This document shows positions 44,558 through 54,319 of a stretch of 64,000 bases of DNA, in pieces. Positions within the stretch are counted from its first letter, which is position 1; each line of letters opens with the position of its first letter. This DNA is from Sphingomonas radiodurans (GTDB lineage: Bacteria; Pseudomonadota; Alphaproteobacteria; Sphingomonadales; Sphingomonadaceae), in NCBI RefSeq assembly GCF_020866845.1, contig NZ_CP086594.1, forward strand, positions 3,438,001 through 3,502,000, given 5' to 3'. Made by a program: the position numbers and the translations under genes. The notes under the pieces are model-generated. The model saw only the letters and a program-made list of their open reading frames with translations, searched no databases and was not told where the DNA came from.

Positions 44558-46261
44558 GTGGGGCGATACGTGCGGTTCGACGATAGCCTCAAGACCGTAT
44601 TGGCTGCAGATTCTTCGACGGTTTTCGGCGCGCAAGCGATGTTCCGCCAATTGACCGACTTGCTGACGCGCGGCCGCGCGGTCGCCGATGACGAAACGCT
44701 GACGCGGTTGCGCGATCTGCGCGATCAGGTGCCGGCGGAAGTGCGCGCAACCGTCGCGCGTGGGTTGGCGCTCGGCCGGCCGCCGGGTGCCCTGATCGAG
44801 CTGTTCGCGCAGGACGAGCCGGCGATCGCGTCGGCCGCTTTGCGCGGGGCGCGCTTGGCTGCGGAGGAGTGGGTTGCGCTGCTGCCGCGACTGTCGCCCG
44901 TCGGGCGGGCAACGCTGCGCCGGCGTGACGATCTCGACCCTGTCGTGGTGCGCGCGCTCGAGAGCTTCGGGTCGACCGATTTCACGCTCGGTTATGATGC
45001 GCCGCCGTTGGTCGACCGCCCGGTGCCGCCGCCCGTCGGGCCAAGCCCCTTCACCGCGGTCGGCGTGATTACGGACGCGCTGCCTGTCGTGGCCGCCGCG
45101 CGCCGGGCTGCGGCCGCTGCGCCGCCGCCGCGCGGACCTGCCGGGTTCGAGATTGCAGCGCTGGTCGACCGGATCGCAACCTTCCAGCGCGACCGCGGAA
45201 CGCCATCGGCCAGCACAGCGCCCGCGCGTCCGATCGACAGCTTCCGTTTCGAGACCGCCGCCGATGGCATGATCCGCTGGTCGGATGCGGCGCCGCGCGG
45301 CGCGCTCGTCGGGTTGAGCCTCGCGAAGGCGACCGACACCTCGGCGGCGCACGTGGACGGCGTGGTCACAGGTGCGTTCACGCGGCGCTCGGGCTTCGAC
45401 GATGCGCGGCTCACCGTCGGCGGCAATTCCGCGGTGGCGGGCGAATGGCGCATTTCGGCCGTCCCGCTCTTCGATCCGACGACCGGCCGCTTCATCGGCT
45501 ATCGCGGCGGGGCACGCCGGCCGCGGTCCGACGAGAGCGCGGTGCGCGGGATCGGGAAGGGCGGCTCGGAGGGGCTACGGCGGCTGGTCCATGAGTTGCG
45601 CACCCCAACCAACGCCATTTCCGGCTTCTCGGAACTGATCGAGGCGCAGCTGCTCGGTCCTGTCGCACCGGCCTATCGCGAGCGGGCCGCGGCGATCCGC
45701 GCGATCGCGGCGGATCTCGTGGCGGCGATCGAGGATCTCGACCTTGCCGCGCGGATCGAGGGTGACGCGCTTGAGCTGCGGCCCGGGATCGTGCCGGTCA
45801 CACCGCTGCTCGATCGTGTCGTCGCCGAACTTCAGACGCTTGCCGGCATCCGCCGTAGCACAATCGCCGCACCCAATATCGACCCGTCGCTTGGCTTCGC
45901 CTGCGATGATCGTGCGGCCGAGCGACTGTTCGCGCGGTTGCTGGCGACGATCGTGTCGGCCAGCCAGCCGGATGAGGCGATCGTCGTTTCCGCCTTGCGC
46001 GACATGCGCCGCAACGTGCTCGTCACCGTCACGCGGCCGCGCGCGCTGGCTGGTGTTAGCGAGACGGCGTTGCTCAACCTGGATGCCGAGCGCGAGGCCG
46101 ATCTGCCGGGCGCGCCGCTGCTCGGCACCGGCTTTGCGTTGCGCCTGGTCGGCAATCTGGCCACGGAGCTTGGCGGCGAGTTGGCGATCGGCCCGGATCG
46201 CTTGACACTCGCGCTGCCCGCCGCTTCGGTCGCGCAGATGGGACAGGCGTCGACCAACTGA
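44558..46261 (+). CDS. Histidine-kinase-like protein with atypical ATPase domain
   Basis: A 567-residue soluble protein (GTG 12 bases later is another possible start). The first ~200 residues are helical with repeated Leu-Arg pairs; a PAS-like part follows (~residues 220-320). A HisKA helix carries LVHELRTPTNAISGF, with phospho-acceptor His. The catalytic domain is odd: where the N-box Asn is expected the text is ERLFARLLATIVSAS, and only a weak glycine loop (LLGTGFALRLV) is seen. It may dimerise and transfer phosphate poorly, or act as a scaffold. No response regulator adjoins; WalW-like gene follows 2 bp later. Confidence 0.8.
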   Translation: MGRYVRFDDSLKTVLAADSSTVFGAQAMFRQLTDLLTRGRAVADDETLTRLRDLRDQVPAEVRATVARGLALGRPPGALIELFAQDEPAIASAALRGARLAAEEWVALLPRLSPVGRATLRRRDDLDPVVVRALESFGSTDFTLGYDAPPLVDRPVPPPVGPSPFTAVGVITDALPVVAAARRAAAAAPPPRGPAGFEIAALVDRIATFQRDRGTPSASTAPARPIDSFRFETAADGMIRWSDAAPRGALVGLSLAKATDTSAAHVDGVVTGAFTRRSGFDDARLTVGGNSAVAGEWRISAVPLFDPTTGRFIGYRGGARRPRSDESAVRGIGKGGSEGLRRLVHELRTPTNAISGFSELIEAQLLGPVAPAYRERAAAIRAIAADLVAAIEDLDLAARIEGDALELRPGIVPVTPLLDRVVAELQTLAGIRRSTIAAPNIDPSLGFACDDRAAERLFARLLATIVSASQPDEAIVVSALRDMRRNVLVTVTRPRALAGVSETALLNLDAEREADLPGAPLLGTGFALRLVGNLATELGGELAIGPDRLTLALPAASVAQMGQASTN

Positions 46262-46263
46262 CC

Positions 46264-47280
46264 GTGGCGCCGAGCGGCTCGCATCGCTGGCGCGTGCCGC
46301 CGCCATCATCGGCTGACCTGATCCGATGGCCGGCGGATTTCGGCCGGCGCTTCATCGTCTTCGTTGATACTGAGGAAGAGTTCGACTGGTCGGCGCCTTT
46401 CTCGCGTGAGGAACGGTCGGTCGGCGCGATCGCCGCGCTGCCTGAGATGCACCAGCGGTTCGCCGAGCGCGGCATCGGACCGTGTTATCTTTGCGACTAC
46501 CCGGTCGTCAGCGAGCAAGCCGCGGTCGATGTGTTGCGCGAGCTGATGGCGGATGGCCGGTCGTCGATCGGCGCGCAGCTCCATCCCTGGGTGAACCCGC
46601 CGTATGACGAACAGCCGTCGCCGCTGCTTTCCTTCGCGGGCAATTTGCCGCCGGCGCTGGAGGCCGCGAAGCTCGATCAGCTGACCAGCGCGATCACCTC
46701 CGCGTTCGGCGCAGCCCCGCGCGCCTTCCGCGCCGGGCGCTATGGCCTCGGCCCGTCGACGCTCGGTCACCTCGCAGCGCGGGGGTATCGCCTCGACACC
46801 TCGATGCGCGCGCACCACGACTATGGCGTGCAGGGCGGCCCTGATTTCCGACTAATCGACCCCGCGGCTTTCCGAATCGCAGGGAGCGATCTGATCGAAC
46901 TACCGCTGACGACGGTCTTCACTGGCCTGATGCGGGCACGGGGGCCACGGCTGCACCGTCTCGTTGCACGCGTGCCGCATGGAGCTGGCCTGCTGGCGCG
47001 AAGCGGGTTGCTATCGCGCGTGCCGCTGACGCCCGAGGGCGTGCCGATCGAGGAAGCATGCGAAGCGGTGCGCGTCGCGATCGGGGAGGGGAGCCGCCTG
47101 CTCAGCTTTTCCTTCCACTCCCCCAGCCTGGTGCCCGGCCACACCCCCTATGTCCGCAACGCAGCCGATCGCGCGCGCTTCGATCGCTGGTGGGATGTGA
47201 TGCTCGACCTGCTGGACCGGCTCGGCCTCGCGCCAGCGACGCTGGGCGAAGTGCTCGACGCTGCGGATCGCGCGCGCTGA
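46264..47280 (+). CDS. WalW-like polysaccharide deacetylase family protein
   Basis: A 338-residue protein with a deacetylase-like (NodB-type) fold: FIVFVDTEEEFDWSAPF has the catalytic Asp pair, QLHPWVNPP the metal His, and FSFHSPSLVPGHTPYVRN the C-terminal His motif. Annotated in relatives as WalW. No signal peptide is obvious. Starts with GTG two bases after the kinase-like gene, so both are one unit. Substrate unknown; a cell-envelope polysaccharide is plausible. Confidence 0.8.
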   Translation: MAPSGSHRWRVPPPSSADLIRWPADFGRRFIVFVDTEEEFDWSAPFSREERSVGAIAALPEMHQRFAERGIGPCYLCDYPVVSEQAAVDVLRELMADGRSSIGAQLHPWVNPPYDEQPSPLLSFAGNLPPALEAAKLDQLTSAITSAFGAAPRAFRAGRYGLGPSTLGHLAARGYRLDTSMRAHHDYGVQGGPDFRLIDPAAFRIAGSDLIELPLTTVFTGLMRARGPRLHRLVARVPHGAGLLARSGLLSRVPLTPEGVPIEEACEAVRVAIGEGSRLLSFSFHSPSLVPGHTPYVRNAADRARFDRWWDVMLDLLDRLGLAPATLGEVLDAADRAR

Positions 47281-47296
47281 CCTGATCTGAAGAAGG

Positions 47297-47373
<77 letters not shown>

Positions 47374-47428
47374 ACGCTGAGGTCCGCCTAGGCGTTTGCG
47401 AGGCTACGTGCAAGCGATCAACACGCGG

Positions 47429-47502
47429 TGGGCCCGGCAGGACTTGAACCCGCAACCTAGCCGTTATGAGCGGCCAGCTCTAACCAGTTGAGCTACAGGC
47501 CC
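47429..47502 (-). tRNA. tRNA-Ile2 (CAT, lysidine type), CCA not encoded
   Basis: 74 bases before the 3' end. Acceptor GGGCCTG pairs with CGGGCCC (one GU pair), discriminator A. Anticodon stem GGCCG/CGGCT with loop CTCATAA gives CAT. The GC-rich acceptor and the GCCGCTCATAACGGC arm resemble alphaproteobacterial tRNA-Ile2 rather than elongator tRNA-Met or initiator. The genome reads CCG, not CCA, after the discriminator, so CCA must be completed by the tRNA nucleotidyltransferase, unlike the two other tRNA genes here. Confidence 0.8.
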
Positions 47503-47581
47503 CCCGCGTGCCGAAGCTGACTAAGCGGTGCGCCGGGATGCGGCAATGCCCATCATGAGCATACTCCGACAGCACCAAATG

Positions 47582-47612
47582 AAAAAGGCGCCCCCGCGAT
47601 GCGGGAGCGCCC
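47582..47612 (-). terminator. Rho-independent terminator after the small lipoprotein gene
   Basis: On the minus strand GGCGCTCCCGC, loop, GCGGGGGCGCC (one GT pair), then TTTTT. It lies ~40 bp past the stop of the small lipoprotein gene. A second hairpin (ACGGGCC/GGCCCGT, 47631-47648) sits between. Confidence 0.85.
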
Positions 47613-47654
47613 TGATCATGACAATAAGCAACGGGCCGCACGGCCCGTAGCCTA

Positions 47655-47921
47655 TTACTGCATGTTGTCTGCAGCTTCCTCGCCCGCGTCACGCACGTTC
47701 GAGGCAGCATCTTCCATGTTGTCGGAAGCATTCTCGAGAGCCTCAGCCGCCATCGAGTTGGTCGTGGTGTCGGCCATGTCCTCGAGGTTGTCGGACATCA
47801 TTTCCATGTTGTCCGCCATCATGTCGGCGTTGTTCTCAACCGCGGCGGCCTCTGGCGACTTCGAGCAAGCAGCCACAGACATCAGGCCAGCGGCAGCAGC
47901 GATCAGAACGATCTTCTTCAT
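47655..47921 (-). CDS. Small Met/Asn/Asp-rich lipoprotein
   Basis: An 88-residue exported lipoprotein: signal KKIVLIAAAAGLMSVAAC with lipobox VAAC, then an acidic, Met- and Asn-rich helix with near repeats of about seven residues (ADMMADNMEMMSDNLEDMAD; ALENASDNMEDAASNVRD), giving an alanine-zipper-like coiled coil as in Lpp-type proteins. Start at ATG 47921 after GGGAG; an ATG six codons upstream is less likely. Probably anchored in the outer membrane and abundant, judged by the strong terminator. Confidence 0.75.
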   Translation of the reverse strand: MKKIVLIAAAAGLMSVAACSKSPEAAAVENNADMMADNMEMMSDNLEDMADTTTNSMAAEALENASDNMEDAASNVRDAGEEAADNMQ

Positions 47922-48048
47922 TCGAATGCTCCCAAGCATTATTCATCCGCGGCCGACCCTGTTGCCGTCGCGAGCCACGGCAATACCGCACCATTCTGGT
48001 GGGTCAATCGCCAAATTCATCTGGCAGCAAGGTTCGCGACGAGCCGAT

Positions 48049-49446
48049 CTAGCGCGCCGGGCGCACGACTGGCCCGATTTCTTCCGGCGCGTCGGCCACG
48101 ATCGCCAGCATCGCCGTCCAGGCGGCGACATTCTGGCGCAGCTTTTCGGGGTCGACGCGGTCGAGCGTGTCGTCGGGCGTGTGATGCGTATCAAAATAAT
48201 CGAGGCCGGACTGGTTGAGGTCGACACCGGCCACACCCAGCGCAATCGTCGGCGCGATATCCGACCCGTCGCCGGCATTGCCCGCGCCGCGCACGATGCC
48301 GAGCGGAGCAAGCGCCGAGGCGAGCCGGTCGCTCACCGCCTTGGCCGTATCGGGCAGCGTCGTCTCGAAGCGCCACACGCGATCGGCGCCGAAATCGCTC
48401 TCCGCCGCGATCGCGTGGCGTTCGCTGCCATGGCGCGCGGCATAGTCCCGTCCGCCAAAGCCGCCGACTTCCTCGGCGCCGAACCAGACGACGCGGATCG
48501 TGCGGCGCGGGCGCTTGCCGCTATCGAGGATGCGCTTGGCTGCCGCGGCGGTGATCGCGACGCCGCTCGCGTCGTCGATAGCGCCGGTCGCGAGATCCCA
48601 GCTATCGAGGTGACCACCGATCAGCACCACGCCGGCATCGGGATCAGTGCCCGGCACTTCGGCGATGACGTTGCCCGATTCCTGTTCGCCGACTTGCCGC
48701 GGCGTCAGCAGCAGCTTCATGCGGATCGGTTTGCCGCGCGTCGCCATGGCTTCGACCAGCTTGCCATCGGGCACGGAAAGCGCGGCGGCCGGGATCGGCG
48801 CGGCACCTGCCGGAAAGTTCGTGCTGCCGGTGTGGGGCAAGCGATGCGTGTCGGTGCCGATCGAGCGGATCACGATGGCGACCGCTCCCTTGCCAGCGGC
48901 GACGGCTGGCCCGGCGCGCCGCGCGATGCCTTCCTGACCGTAGCTCGAGCCGTCCTGCGTCTTCATCATCGCATTGCCGACATAGGCGATCTTGCCCGCG
49001 AGGCTGCCCGCGGGCGCCGCCACCAGATCGCCGTACGTCGGGAAGACCACGACCTCGGCTTCGATCCCGGCGGCGGGTGTCGCGCCGGAGTTGCCGAGCG
49101 CGGTCAACTGCAGCTTCTGCGGGAAGGGGGCTACGATCTCGCCGCGTTCCTCACCGCGGACCCAGACGGGCATGCGGTACGTCTCGATCCGCACGTTCTT
49201 GAAGCCGAGCGCCTTCAGCTTGGCGGCGCTCCAGGTGCGGGCGCGCGCCTCCGCCTCAGTGCCGGCGAGGCGCTGGCCGACTTCGGTCGTCATGCCTTCG
49301 ACGATGTCATAGGCGACATCGTCGCGCAGCGCCGCGTCGCGCAGCGTGGCGACGCGGGGATCAACAGGGGCGGGGGCGGCCGGCTGCGCGAGCGCTGGCG
49401 CGGTGCTGGTGAGGAGGAGGGCGGCGAGGGTGAGGCGATGGATCAT
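48049..49446 (-). CDS. M28 family zinc peptidase, exported (first of two)
   Basis: A 465-residue periplasmic or secreted aminopeptidase-like enzyme with signal peptide (LTLAALLLTSTAPALAQ). Residues ~110-230 are a PA-like insert. The zinc ligands are visible: GGHLDSWDL (His, Asp), GAIDDASG (bridging Asp), WFGAEEVGG (Glu-Glu) and YFDTHHTPDD (His). Likely releases amino-terminal amino acids from peptides. The start MIHRLTL (49446) begins the signal peptide directly. Divergent from ettA. Confidence 0.92.
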   Translation of the reverse strand: MIHRLTLAALLLTSTAPALAQPAAPAPVDPRVATLRDAALRDDVAYDIVEGMTTEVGQRLAGTEAEARARTWSAAKLKALGFKNVRIETYRMPVWVRGEERGEIVAPFPQKLQLTALGNSGATPAAGIEAEVVVFPTYGDLVAAPAGSLAGKIAYVGNAMMKTQDGSSYGQEGIARRAGPAVAAGKGAVAIVIRSIGTDTHRLPHTGSTNFPAGAAPIPAAALSVPDGKLVEAMATRGKPIRMKLLLTPRQVGEQESGNVIAEVPGTDPDAGVVLIGGHLDSWDLATGAIDDASGVAITAAAAKRILDSGKRPRRTIRVVWFGAEEVGGFGGRDYAARHGSERHAIAAESDFGADRVWRFETTLPDTAKAVSDRLASALAPLGIVRGAGNAGDGSDIAPTIALGVAGVDLNQSGLDYFDTHHTPDDTLDRVDPEKLRQNVAAWTAMLAIVADAPEEIGPVVRPAR

Positions 49447-49550
49447 GGCGGGGGGCGTAAGTCCACGCGGGCGGTTTGCCAACGGCTCACCGCGCCATTA
49501 CATGCGCCGACGTAATCCCCAGTCATTCCAGTTACGGAACGCAACGACCC

Positions 49551-51230
<1,680 letters not shown>

Positions 51231-51238
51231 TCTGGTTA

Positions 51239-51267
51239 GCGACGGGCGGTTAGAGGCCGTCCGTCGC
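51239..51267 (+). terminator. Hairpin between ettA and the second M28 gene
   Basis: GCGACGGGCGG (51239-51249) and CCGTCCGTCGC (51257-51267) pair except for one GT. No T-run follows, so a bidirectional role between the convergent genes is possible but weakly supported. Confidence 0.45.
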
Positions 51268-51309
51268 CAAGCGGACCGCCTTCACCGTATGGCTCATGCG
51301 CGAGAAGGT

Positions 51310-52938
51310 CTAGTTGCGCGCCGCCGCAGACTTGGCGCGAATCGCGAGAAACTCCGACGCCGGTCGCCATGTCGGCCAGACACCCGACTTCGCCAGCCGC
51401 TGCCCCATCGAATGGAACAGGTCGACATCTTGCGCGACGCCGGTGAAGTTCCATCTCGCATCCCATGCGTCGCAGGTCTTGTGGTAGCAGGCCATGTAGG
51501 CATCCAGCCACTTCTGCCCGGCCTCGCGGCCGCCCGTACGCATGTCGCTTGCGCCGCCAAGCGCCATAAGTTGCAGCGACGGGACGCCACGGCGGACGAC
51601 CGAGAAGTGATCCGCGCGATAGAAGAGCCCGCGCTCGCTGGCAGTTTCGGGGGTGATCGCCCGGCTTTGTGCGCGCACTGCGTCGCCCAGCAGATCCTCG
51701 AGCGAGGATTGGCCGGCGCCGACCAGGATGACGTCCTTGGCCTCACCGGCCGTCTGCAGGATATCGAGCGTCAGGTTCGCGGCGGTTTTTTCAAGCGGAT
51801 CGACGGGATGCGTCGCATACCATTCGGAGCCGAGCAGGCCGCGCTCTTCCGCGGTCCACAGCGCGAAGACGAGAGTGCGATCGGGCTGTGGCGCGGCCTT
51901 GAACAGGCGGGCGAGTTCCAGCACGCCGGCAACGCCGAGTGCGTCGTCGTTCGCGCCGGGCCGGATCGTCTTGCCCTGCGCGTCGGGTGGGCCTTCGCCA
52001 TACGCGTCCCAATGCGCGGCGAACTGCACCGTCTCGTCGGGCTTGGTCCGGCCGGGGATCTTGGCGAGCACGTTGGCGCTCTCGATCCGCTCGACCGTAA
52101 CCGGCAGCTTCGCCGAGAACCGTGCCTTGAGCGCGACGGGGGCGAAAGCTGCGGAGCGTGCCTTGATGCGCAGCGCGGCGAGATCGAGGCCTTCTGCGGC
52201 GAACAGTCGCGTCGCCGCTTCGCCTGACAGCCAGCCCTGCAAGGCAATGCGGGGATCGCTCGCATCGCGAACGATGTCGTAATTCTCGCCATTCGAAGCG
52301 TTGGCGGTCGACCAGGGATAACCCGCGCCATCGGTATCGTGGACGATCAACGCGCCGATCGCGCCGCGTCGTGCGGCTTCCTCGTACTTGTACGTCCAGC
52401 GGCCGTAATAGGTCATCCGCCGGTCGCCGAAGCGGCCCTTGGCGTCATCGCCGGCTGCAGCCTCGAAGTCGGGATCATTGACGAGGAAGACCGCGACCTT
52501 GCCCTCGAGATCCAGCCCTTTGAAATCGTCCCACTTCGCTTCCGGCGCGCTGACGCCATAGCCGACGAATACCAACGGCGCGTCCGCGATCGCCACCTGA
52601 GGCGCAGCGCGCACTGTCGTCATCGACACGTCGGTGCCTTGCCGGAGCGGCGTCGCCCCGAACGTTACCGGACCATCCCCAAGCCGGGTGTGGATCAGCG
52701 GGACGGCTTGCGTCCATTGGCCATCGGGGCCGCCGGGCTGAAGCCCAAGCGCCTTGAAGCGTTCGATCGCCCAGGCAATCGTCTTCTTCTCGCCCTCGGT
52801 GCCCGGCGAGCGGCCGCCGAATTCGTCCGATGCCAGCACCTTCGTCATCTCGGACAATCTGGCAGGGTCAGTCTTCTGCGCCAGCGCGGGCGCCGCGACC
52901 AACGCCAACAGCGGCAATGCGAATGACAGATGCTTCAT
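51310..52938 (-). CDS. M28 family zinc peptidase, exported (second)
   Basis: A 542-residue exported enzyme with signal peptide (LSFALPLLALVAAPALAQ), a PA-type insertion (PLVFVGYGVSAPEAKWDDF, VAVFLVNDPDF) and an M28 catalytic domain: FAAHWDAYG (His, Asp), GANDDALG, WTAEERGLLGS (Glu-Glu) and FYRADHFSV. It is close to the other M28 gene in type but differs in length and text, so not a recent duplicate. Downstream of the NYN gene with two bases between. Confidence 0.92.
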   Translation of the reverse strand: MKHLSFALPLLALVAAPALAQKTDPARLSEMTKVLASDEFGGRSPGTEGEKKTIAWAIERFKALGLQPGGPDGQWTQAVPLIHTRLGDGPVTFGATPLRQGTDVSMTTVRAAPQVAIADAPLVFVGYGVSAPEAKWDDFKGLDLEGKVAVFLVNDPDFEAAAGDDAKGRFGDRRMTYYGRWTYKYEEAARRGAIGALIVHDTDGAGYPWSTANASNGENYDIVRDASDPRIALQGWLSGEAATRLFAAEGLDLAALRIKARSAAFAPVALKARFSAKLPVTVERIESANVLAKIPGRTKPDETVQFAAHWDAYGEGPPDAQGKTIRPGANDDALGVAGVLELARLFKAAPQPDRTLVFALWTAEERGLLGSEWYATHPVDPLEKTAANLTLDILQTAGEAKDVILVGAGQSSLEDLLGDAVRAQSRAITPETASERGLFYRADHFSVVRRGVPSLQLMALGGASDMRTGGREAGQKWLDAYMACYHKTCDAWDARWNFTGVAQDVDLFHSMGQRLAKSGVWPTWRPASEFLAIRAKSAAARN

Positions 52939-52939
52939 T

Positions 52940-53722
52940 TCAGTCCTTCCAGCGGACGAACACTTGGTTCTCACGCCGATCGATATCGATTGCCGGGATC
53001 GCGTTGACCAAGTCGGACAGCCGCTTGTAGCCATAATTGCGTACGTCGAAGCTGGACCGGTTTGCCGCGCGCTGCCCCAGGGCGGAAAGGCTGACGAAGC
53101 CCTTCACGTCGGGCTTCAACGATTCATACGCATCAAACAGCAGATCGAGCAGTTCCGGGTCATCGACCTTGTTGGTACTCGCTTTCGAAGCGACGACCAC
53201 CTGCCCGATCGGGGGCGGGACCGACTGATCGATCGGGACTTCGACGCTCTTCACCCGCTTCGGCTTCGTCGTCGTTTCGATCAAGGCGTTGACGTCGATG
53301 AAGCGCGTGCAGGCGGTGCGAAACCCCTCGGGCGTATTGCCGTTGCCGAAGCCGTACACAGGCAGGCCATCCTGCCGGATGCGCGTCGCGAGCGGCATGA
53401 AATCGCTGTCCGACGACATGATCCCGAAGCCCTGGACGCGGCCGCGGAACAGCAGGTCCATCGCGTCGATCGTCATCTTCATGTCGGTTGCGTTCTTGCC
53501 CTTCGTCAGGTCGAACTGCTGCTGTGGCTCTATGCCGTGCTTTATCGTCATGTCCTGCCAGCCCTTGAGGCCGGGCTTGGTCCAGTTGCCGTAGACCCGG
53601 CGAACGTTGACGCTGCCGAGCTCGGCGAGGACGGTCAGCACCGGATCGATCGCGTGCCAGCTGGCATTGTCCGCGTCGATCAGCAGCGCGACGTTGAGGG
53701 TGGGGGTGTCGTCACTTGCCAT
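52940..53722 (-). CDS. NYN (LabA-like) nuclease-fold protein with OST-HTH tail
   Basis: A 260-residue protein. The NYN PIN-like fold has the acidic residues LLIDADNAS, ATDMKMTIDAMDLLF and GIMSSDSDFMPLATRIR, which bind metal for RNA cleavage. The C-terminal ~70 residues (FDAYESLKPDVKGFVSLSALGQ ... YGYKRLSDLVNAI) fit the LOTUS/OST-HTH RNA-binding domain. A role in RNA processing is likely, target unknown. Same strand as the second M28 gene. Confidence 0.88.
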   Translation of the reverse strand: MASDDTPTLNVALLIDADNASWHAIDPVLTVLAELGSVNVRRVYGNWTKPGLKGWQDMTIKHGIEPQQQFDLTKGKNATDMKMTIDAMDLLFRGRVQGFGIMSSDSDFMPLATRIRQDGLPVYGFGNGNTPEGFRTACTRFIDVNALIETTTKPKRVKSVEVPIDQSVPPPIGQVVVASKASTNKVDDPELLDLLFDAYESLKPDVKGFVSLSALGQRAANRSSFDVRNYGYKRLSDLVNAIPAIDIDRRENQVFVRWKD

Positions 53723-53757
53723 GTCGAAGCCATCGCCGCTCGACTGTCACACGTCAA

Positions 53758-54240
53758 TCAGTGGTCCGGATAAGCGATCGCGATCACTTCATATTCCTTC
53801 TCGCCTGCGGGCAGCGTGACGCGGCGGACATCGCCGACCGTGGCGCCGCGCAAGGCGCGGGCGAGCGGCGCATTCCAGCCGATGCGGCCGCCGCCCGCGT
53901 CGGTCTCGTCGTCGCCGACGAGCGTCAGGTGGCGCTGGTTATCGTCCTCGTCGGCGATGGTGACGATCGCGCCGAAGTAGACCCGGCTGCGATCGGGCGC
54001 CTGTGCCGGATCGACGACCTTGGCGGCCTTCATGCGTTTCGAGAGGAAACCGAGCCGGCGGTCGATCTCGCGCAGGCGCTTTCGGCCGTAGATATAGTCG
54101 CCGTTCTCCGACCGATCGCCGTTGCCCGCCGCCCACGCGATCGTTTCGACGAGCGCGGGGCGTTCGGTGGCGAAGAGCTGTTCGTATTCGGCGCGTAACG
54201 CGGCATAGCCGGCGGGGGTGATGTAATTTGGGCGGTCCAT
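53758..54240 (-). CDS. greB: Transcription elongation factor GreB
   Basis: A 160-residue secondary-channel factor that rescues backtracked RNA polymerase. The coiled-coil hairpin tip carries acidic residues in GDRSENGDYIYGRKRLREID, typical of GreA/GreB; the extra Arg/Tyr and length of 160 favour GreB. C-terminal FKBP-like part GRIGWNAPLARALRGATVGD. A palindrome (54252-54314) sits just upstream. Follows slt on the same strand by 79 bp. Confidence 0.93.
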   Translation of the reverse strand: MDRPNYITPAGYAALRAEYEQLFATERPALVETIAWAAGNGDRSENGDYIYGRKRLREIDRRLGFLSKRMKAAKVVDPAQAPDRSRVYFGAIVTIADEDDNQRHLTLVGDDETDAGGGRIGWNAPLARALRGATVGDVRRVTLPAGEKEYEVIAIAYPDH

Positions 54241-54251
54241 TTCTCCATGTA

Positions 54252-54314
54252 CCCCTGCGAAGGCCGGGGTCCAGCATCGGACCAGTGGCTACTGGGCCCC
54301 GGCCTTCGCCGGGG
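54252..54314. repeat. Palindromic REP-like sequence between slt and greB
   Basis: Arms of 23 bases (54252-54274 and 54292-54314) pair at 21 positions, core CGAAGGCCGGGG / CCCCGGCCTTCG. The core is in turn nearly self-symmetric. Such CCCCGGCCTTCGCCGGGG-type repeats recur in sphingomonad genomes; no second copy is seen in this window. Confidence 0.75.
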
Positions 54315-54319
54315 AACGA

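Noticed and set aside
47429..47502. Elongator tRNA-Met identity
   Set aside because: CAT anticodon alone would allow it, but the anticodon arm and acceptor are of the Ile2 type.
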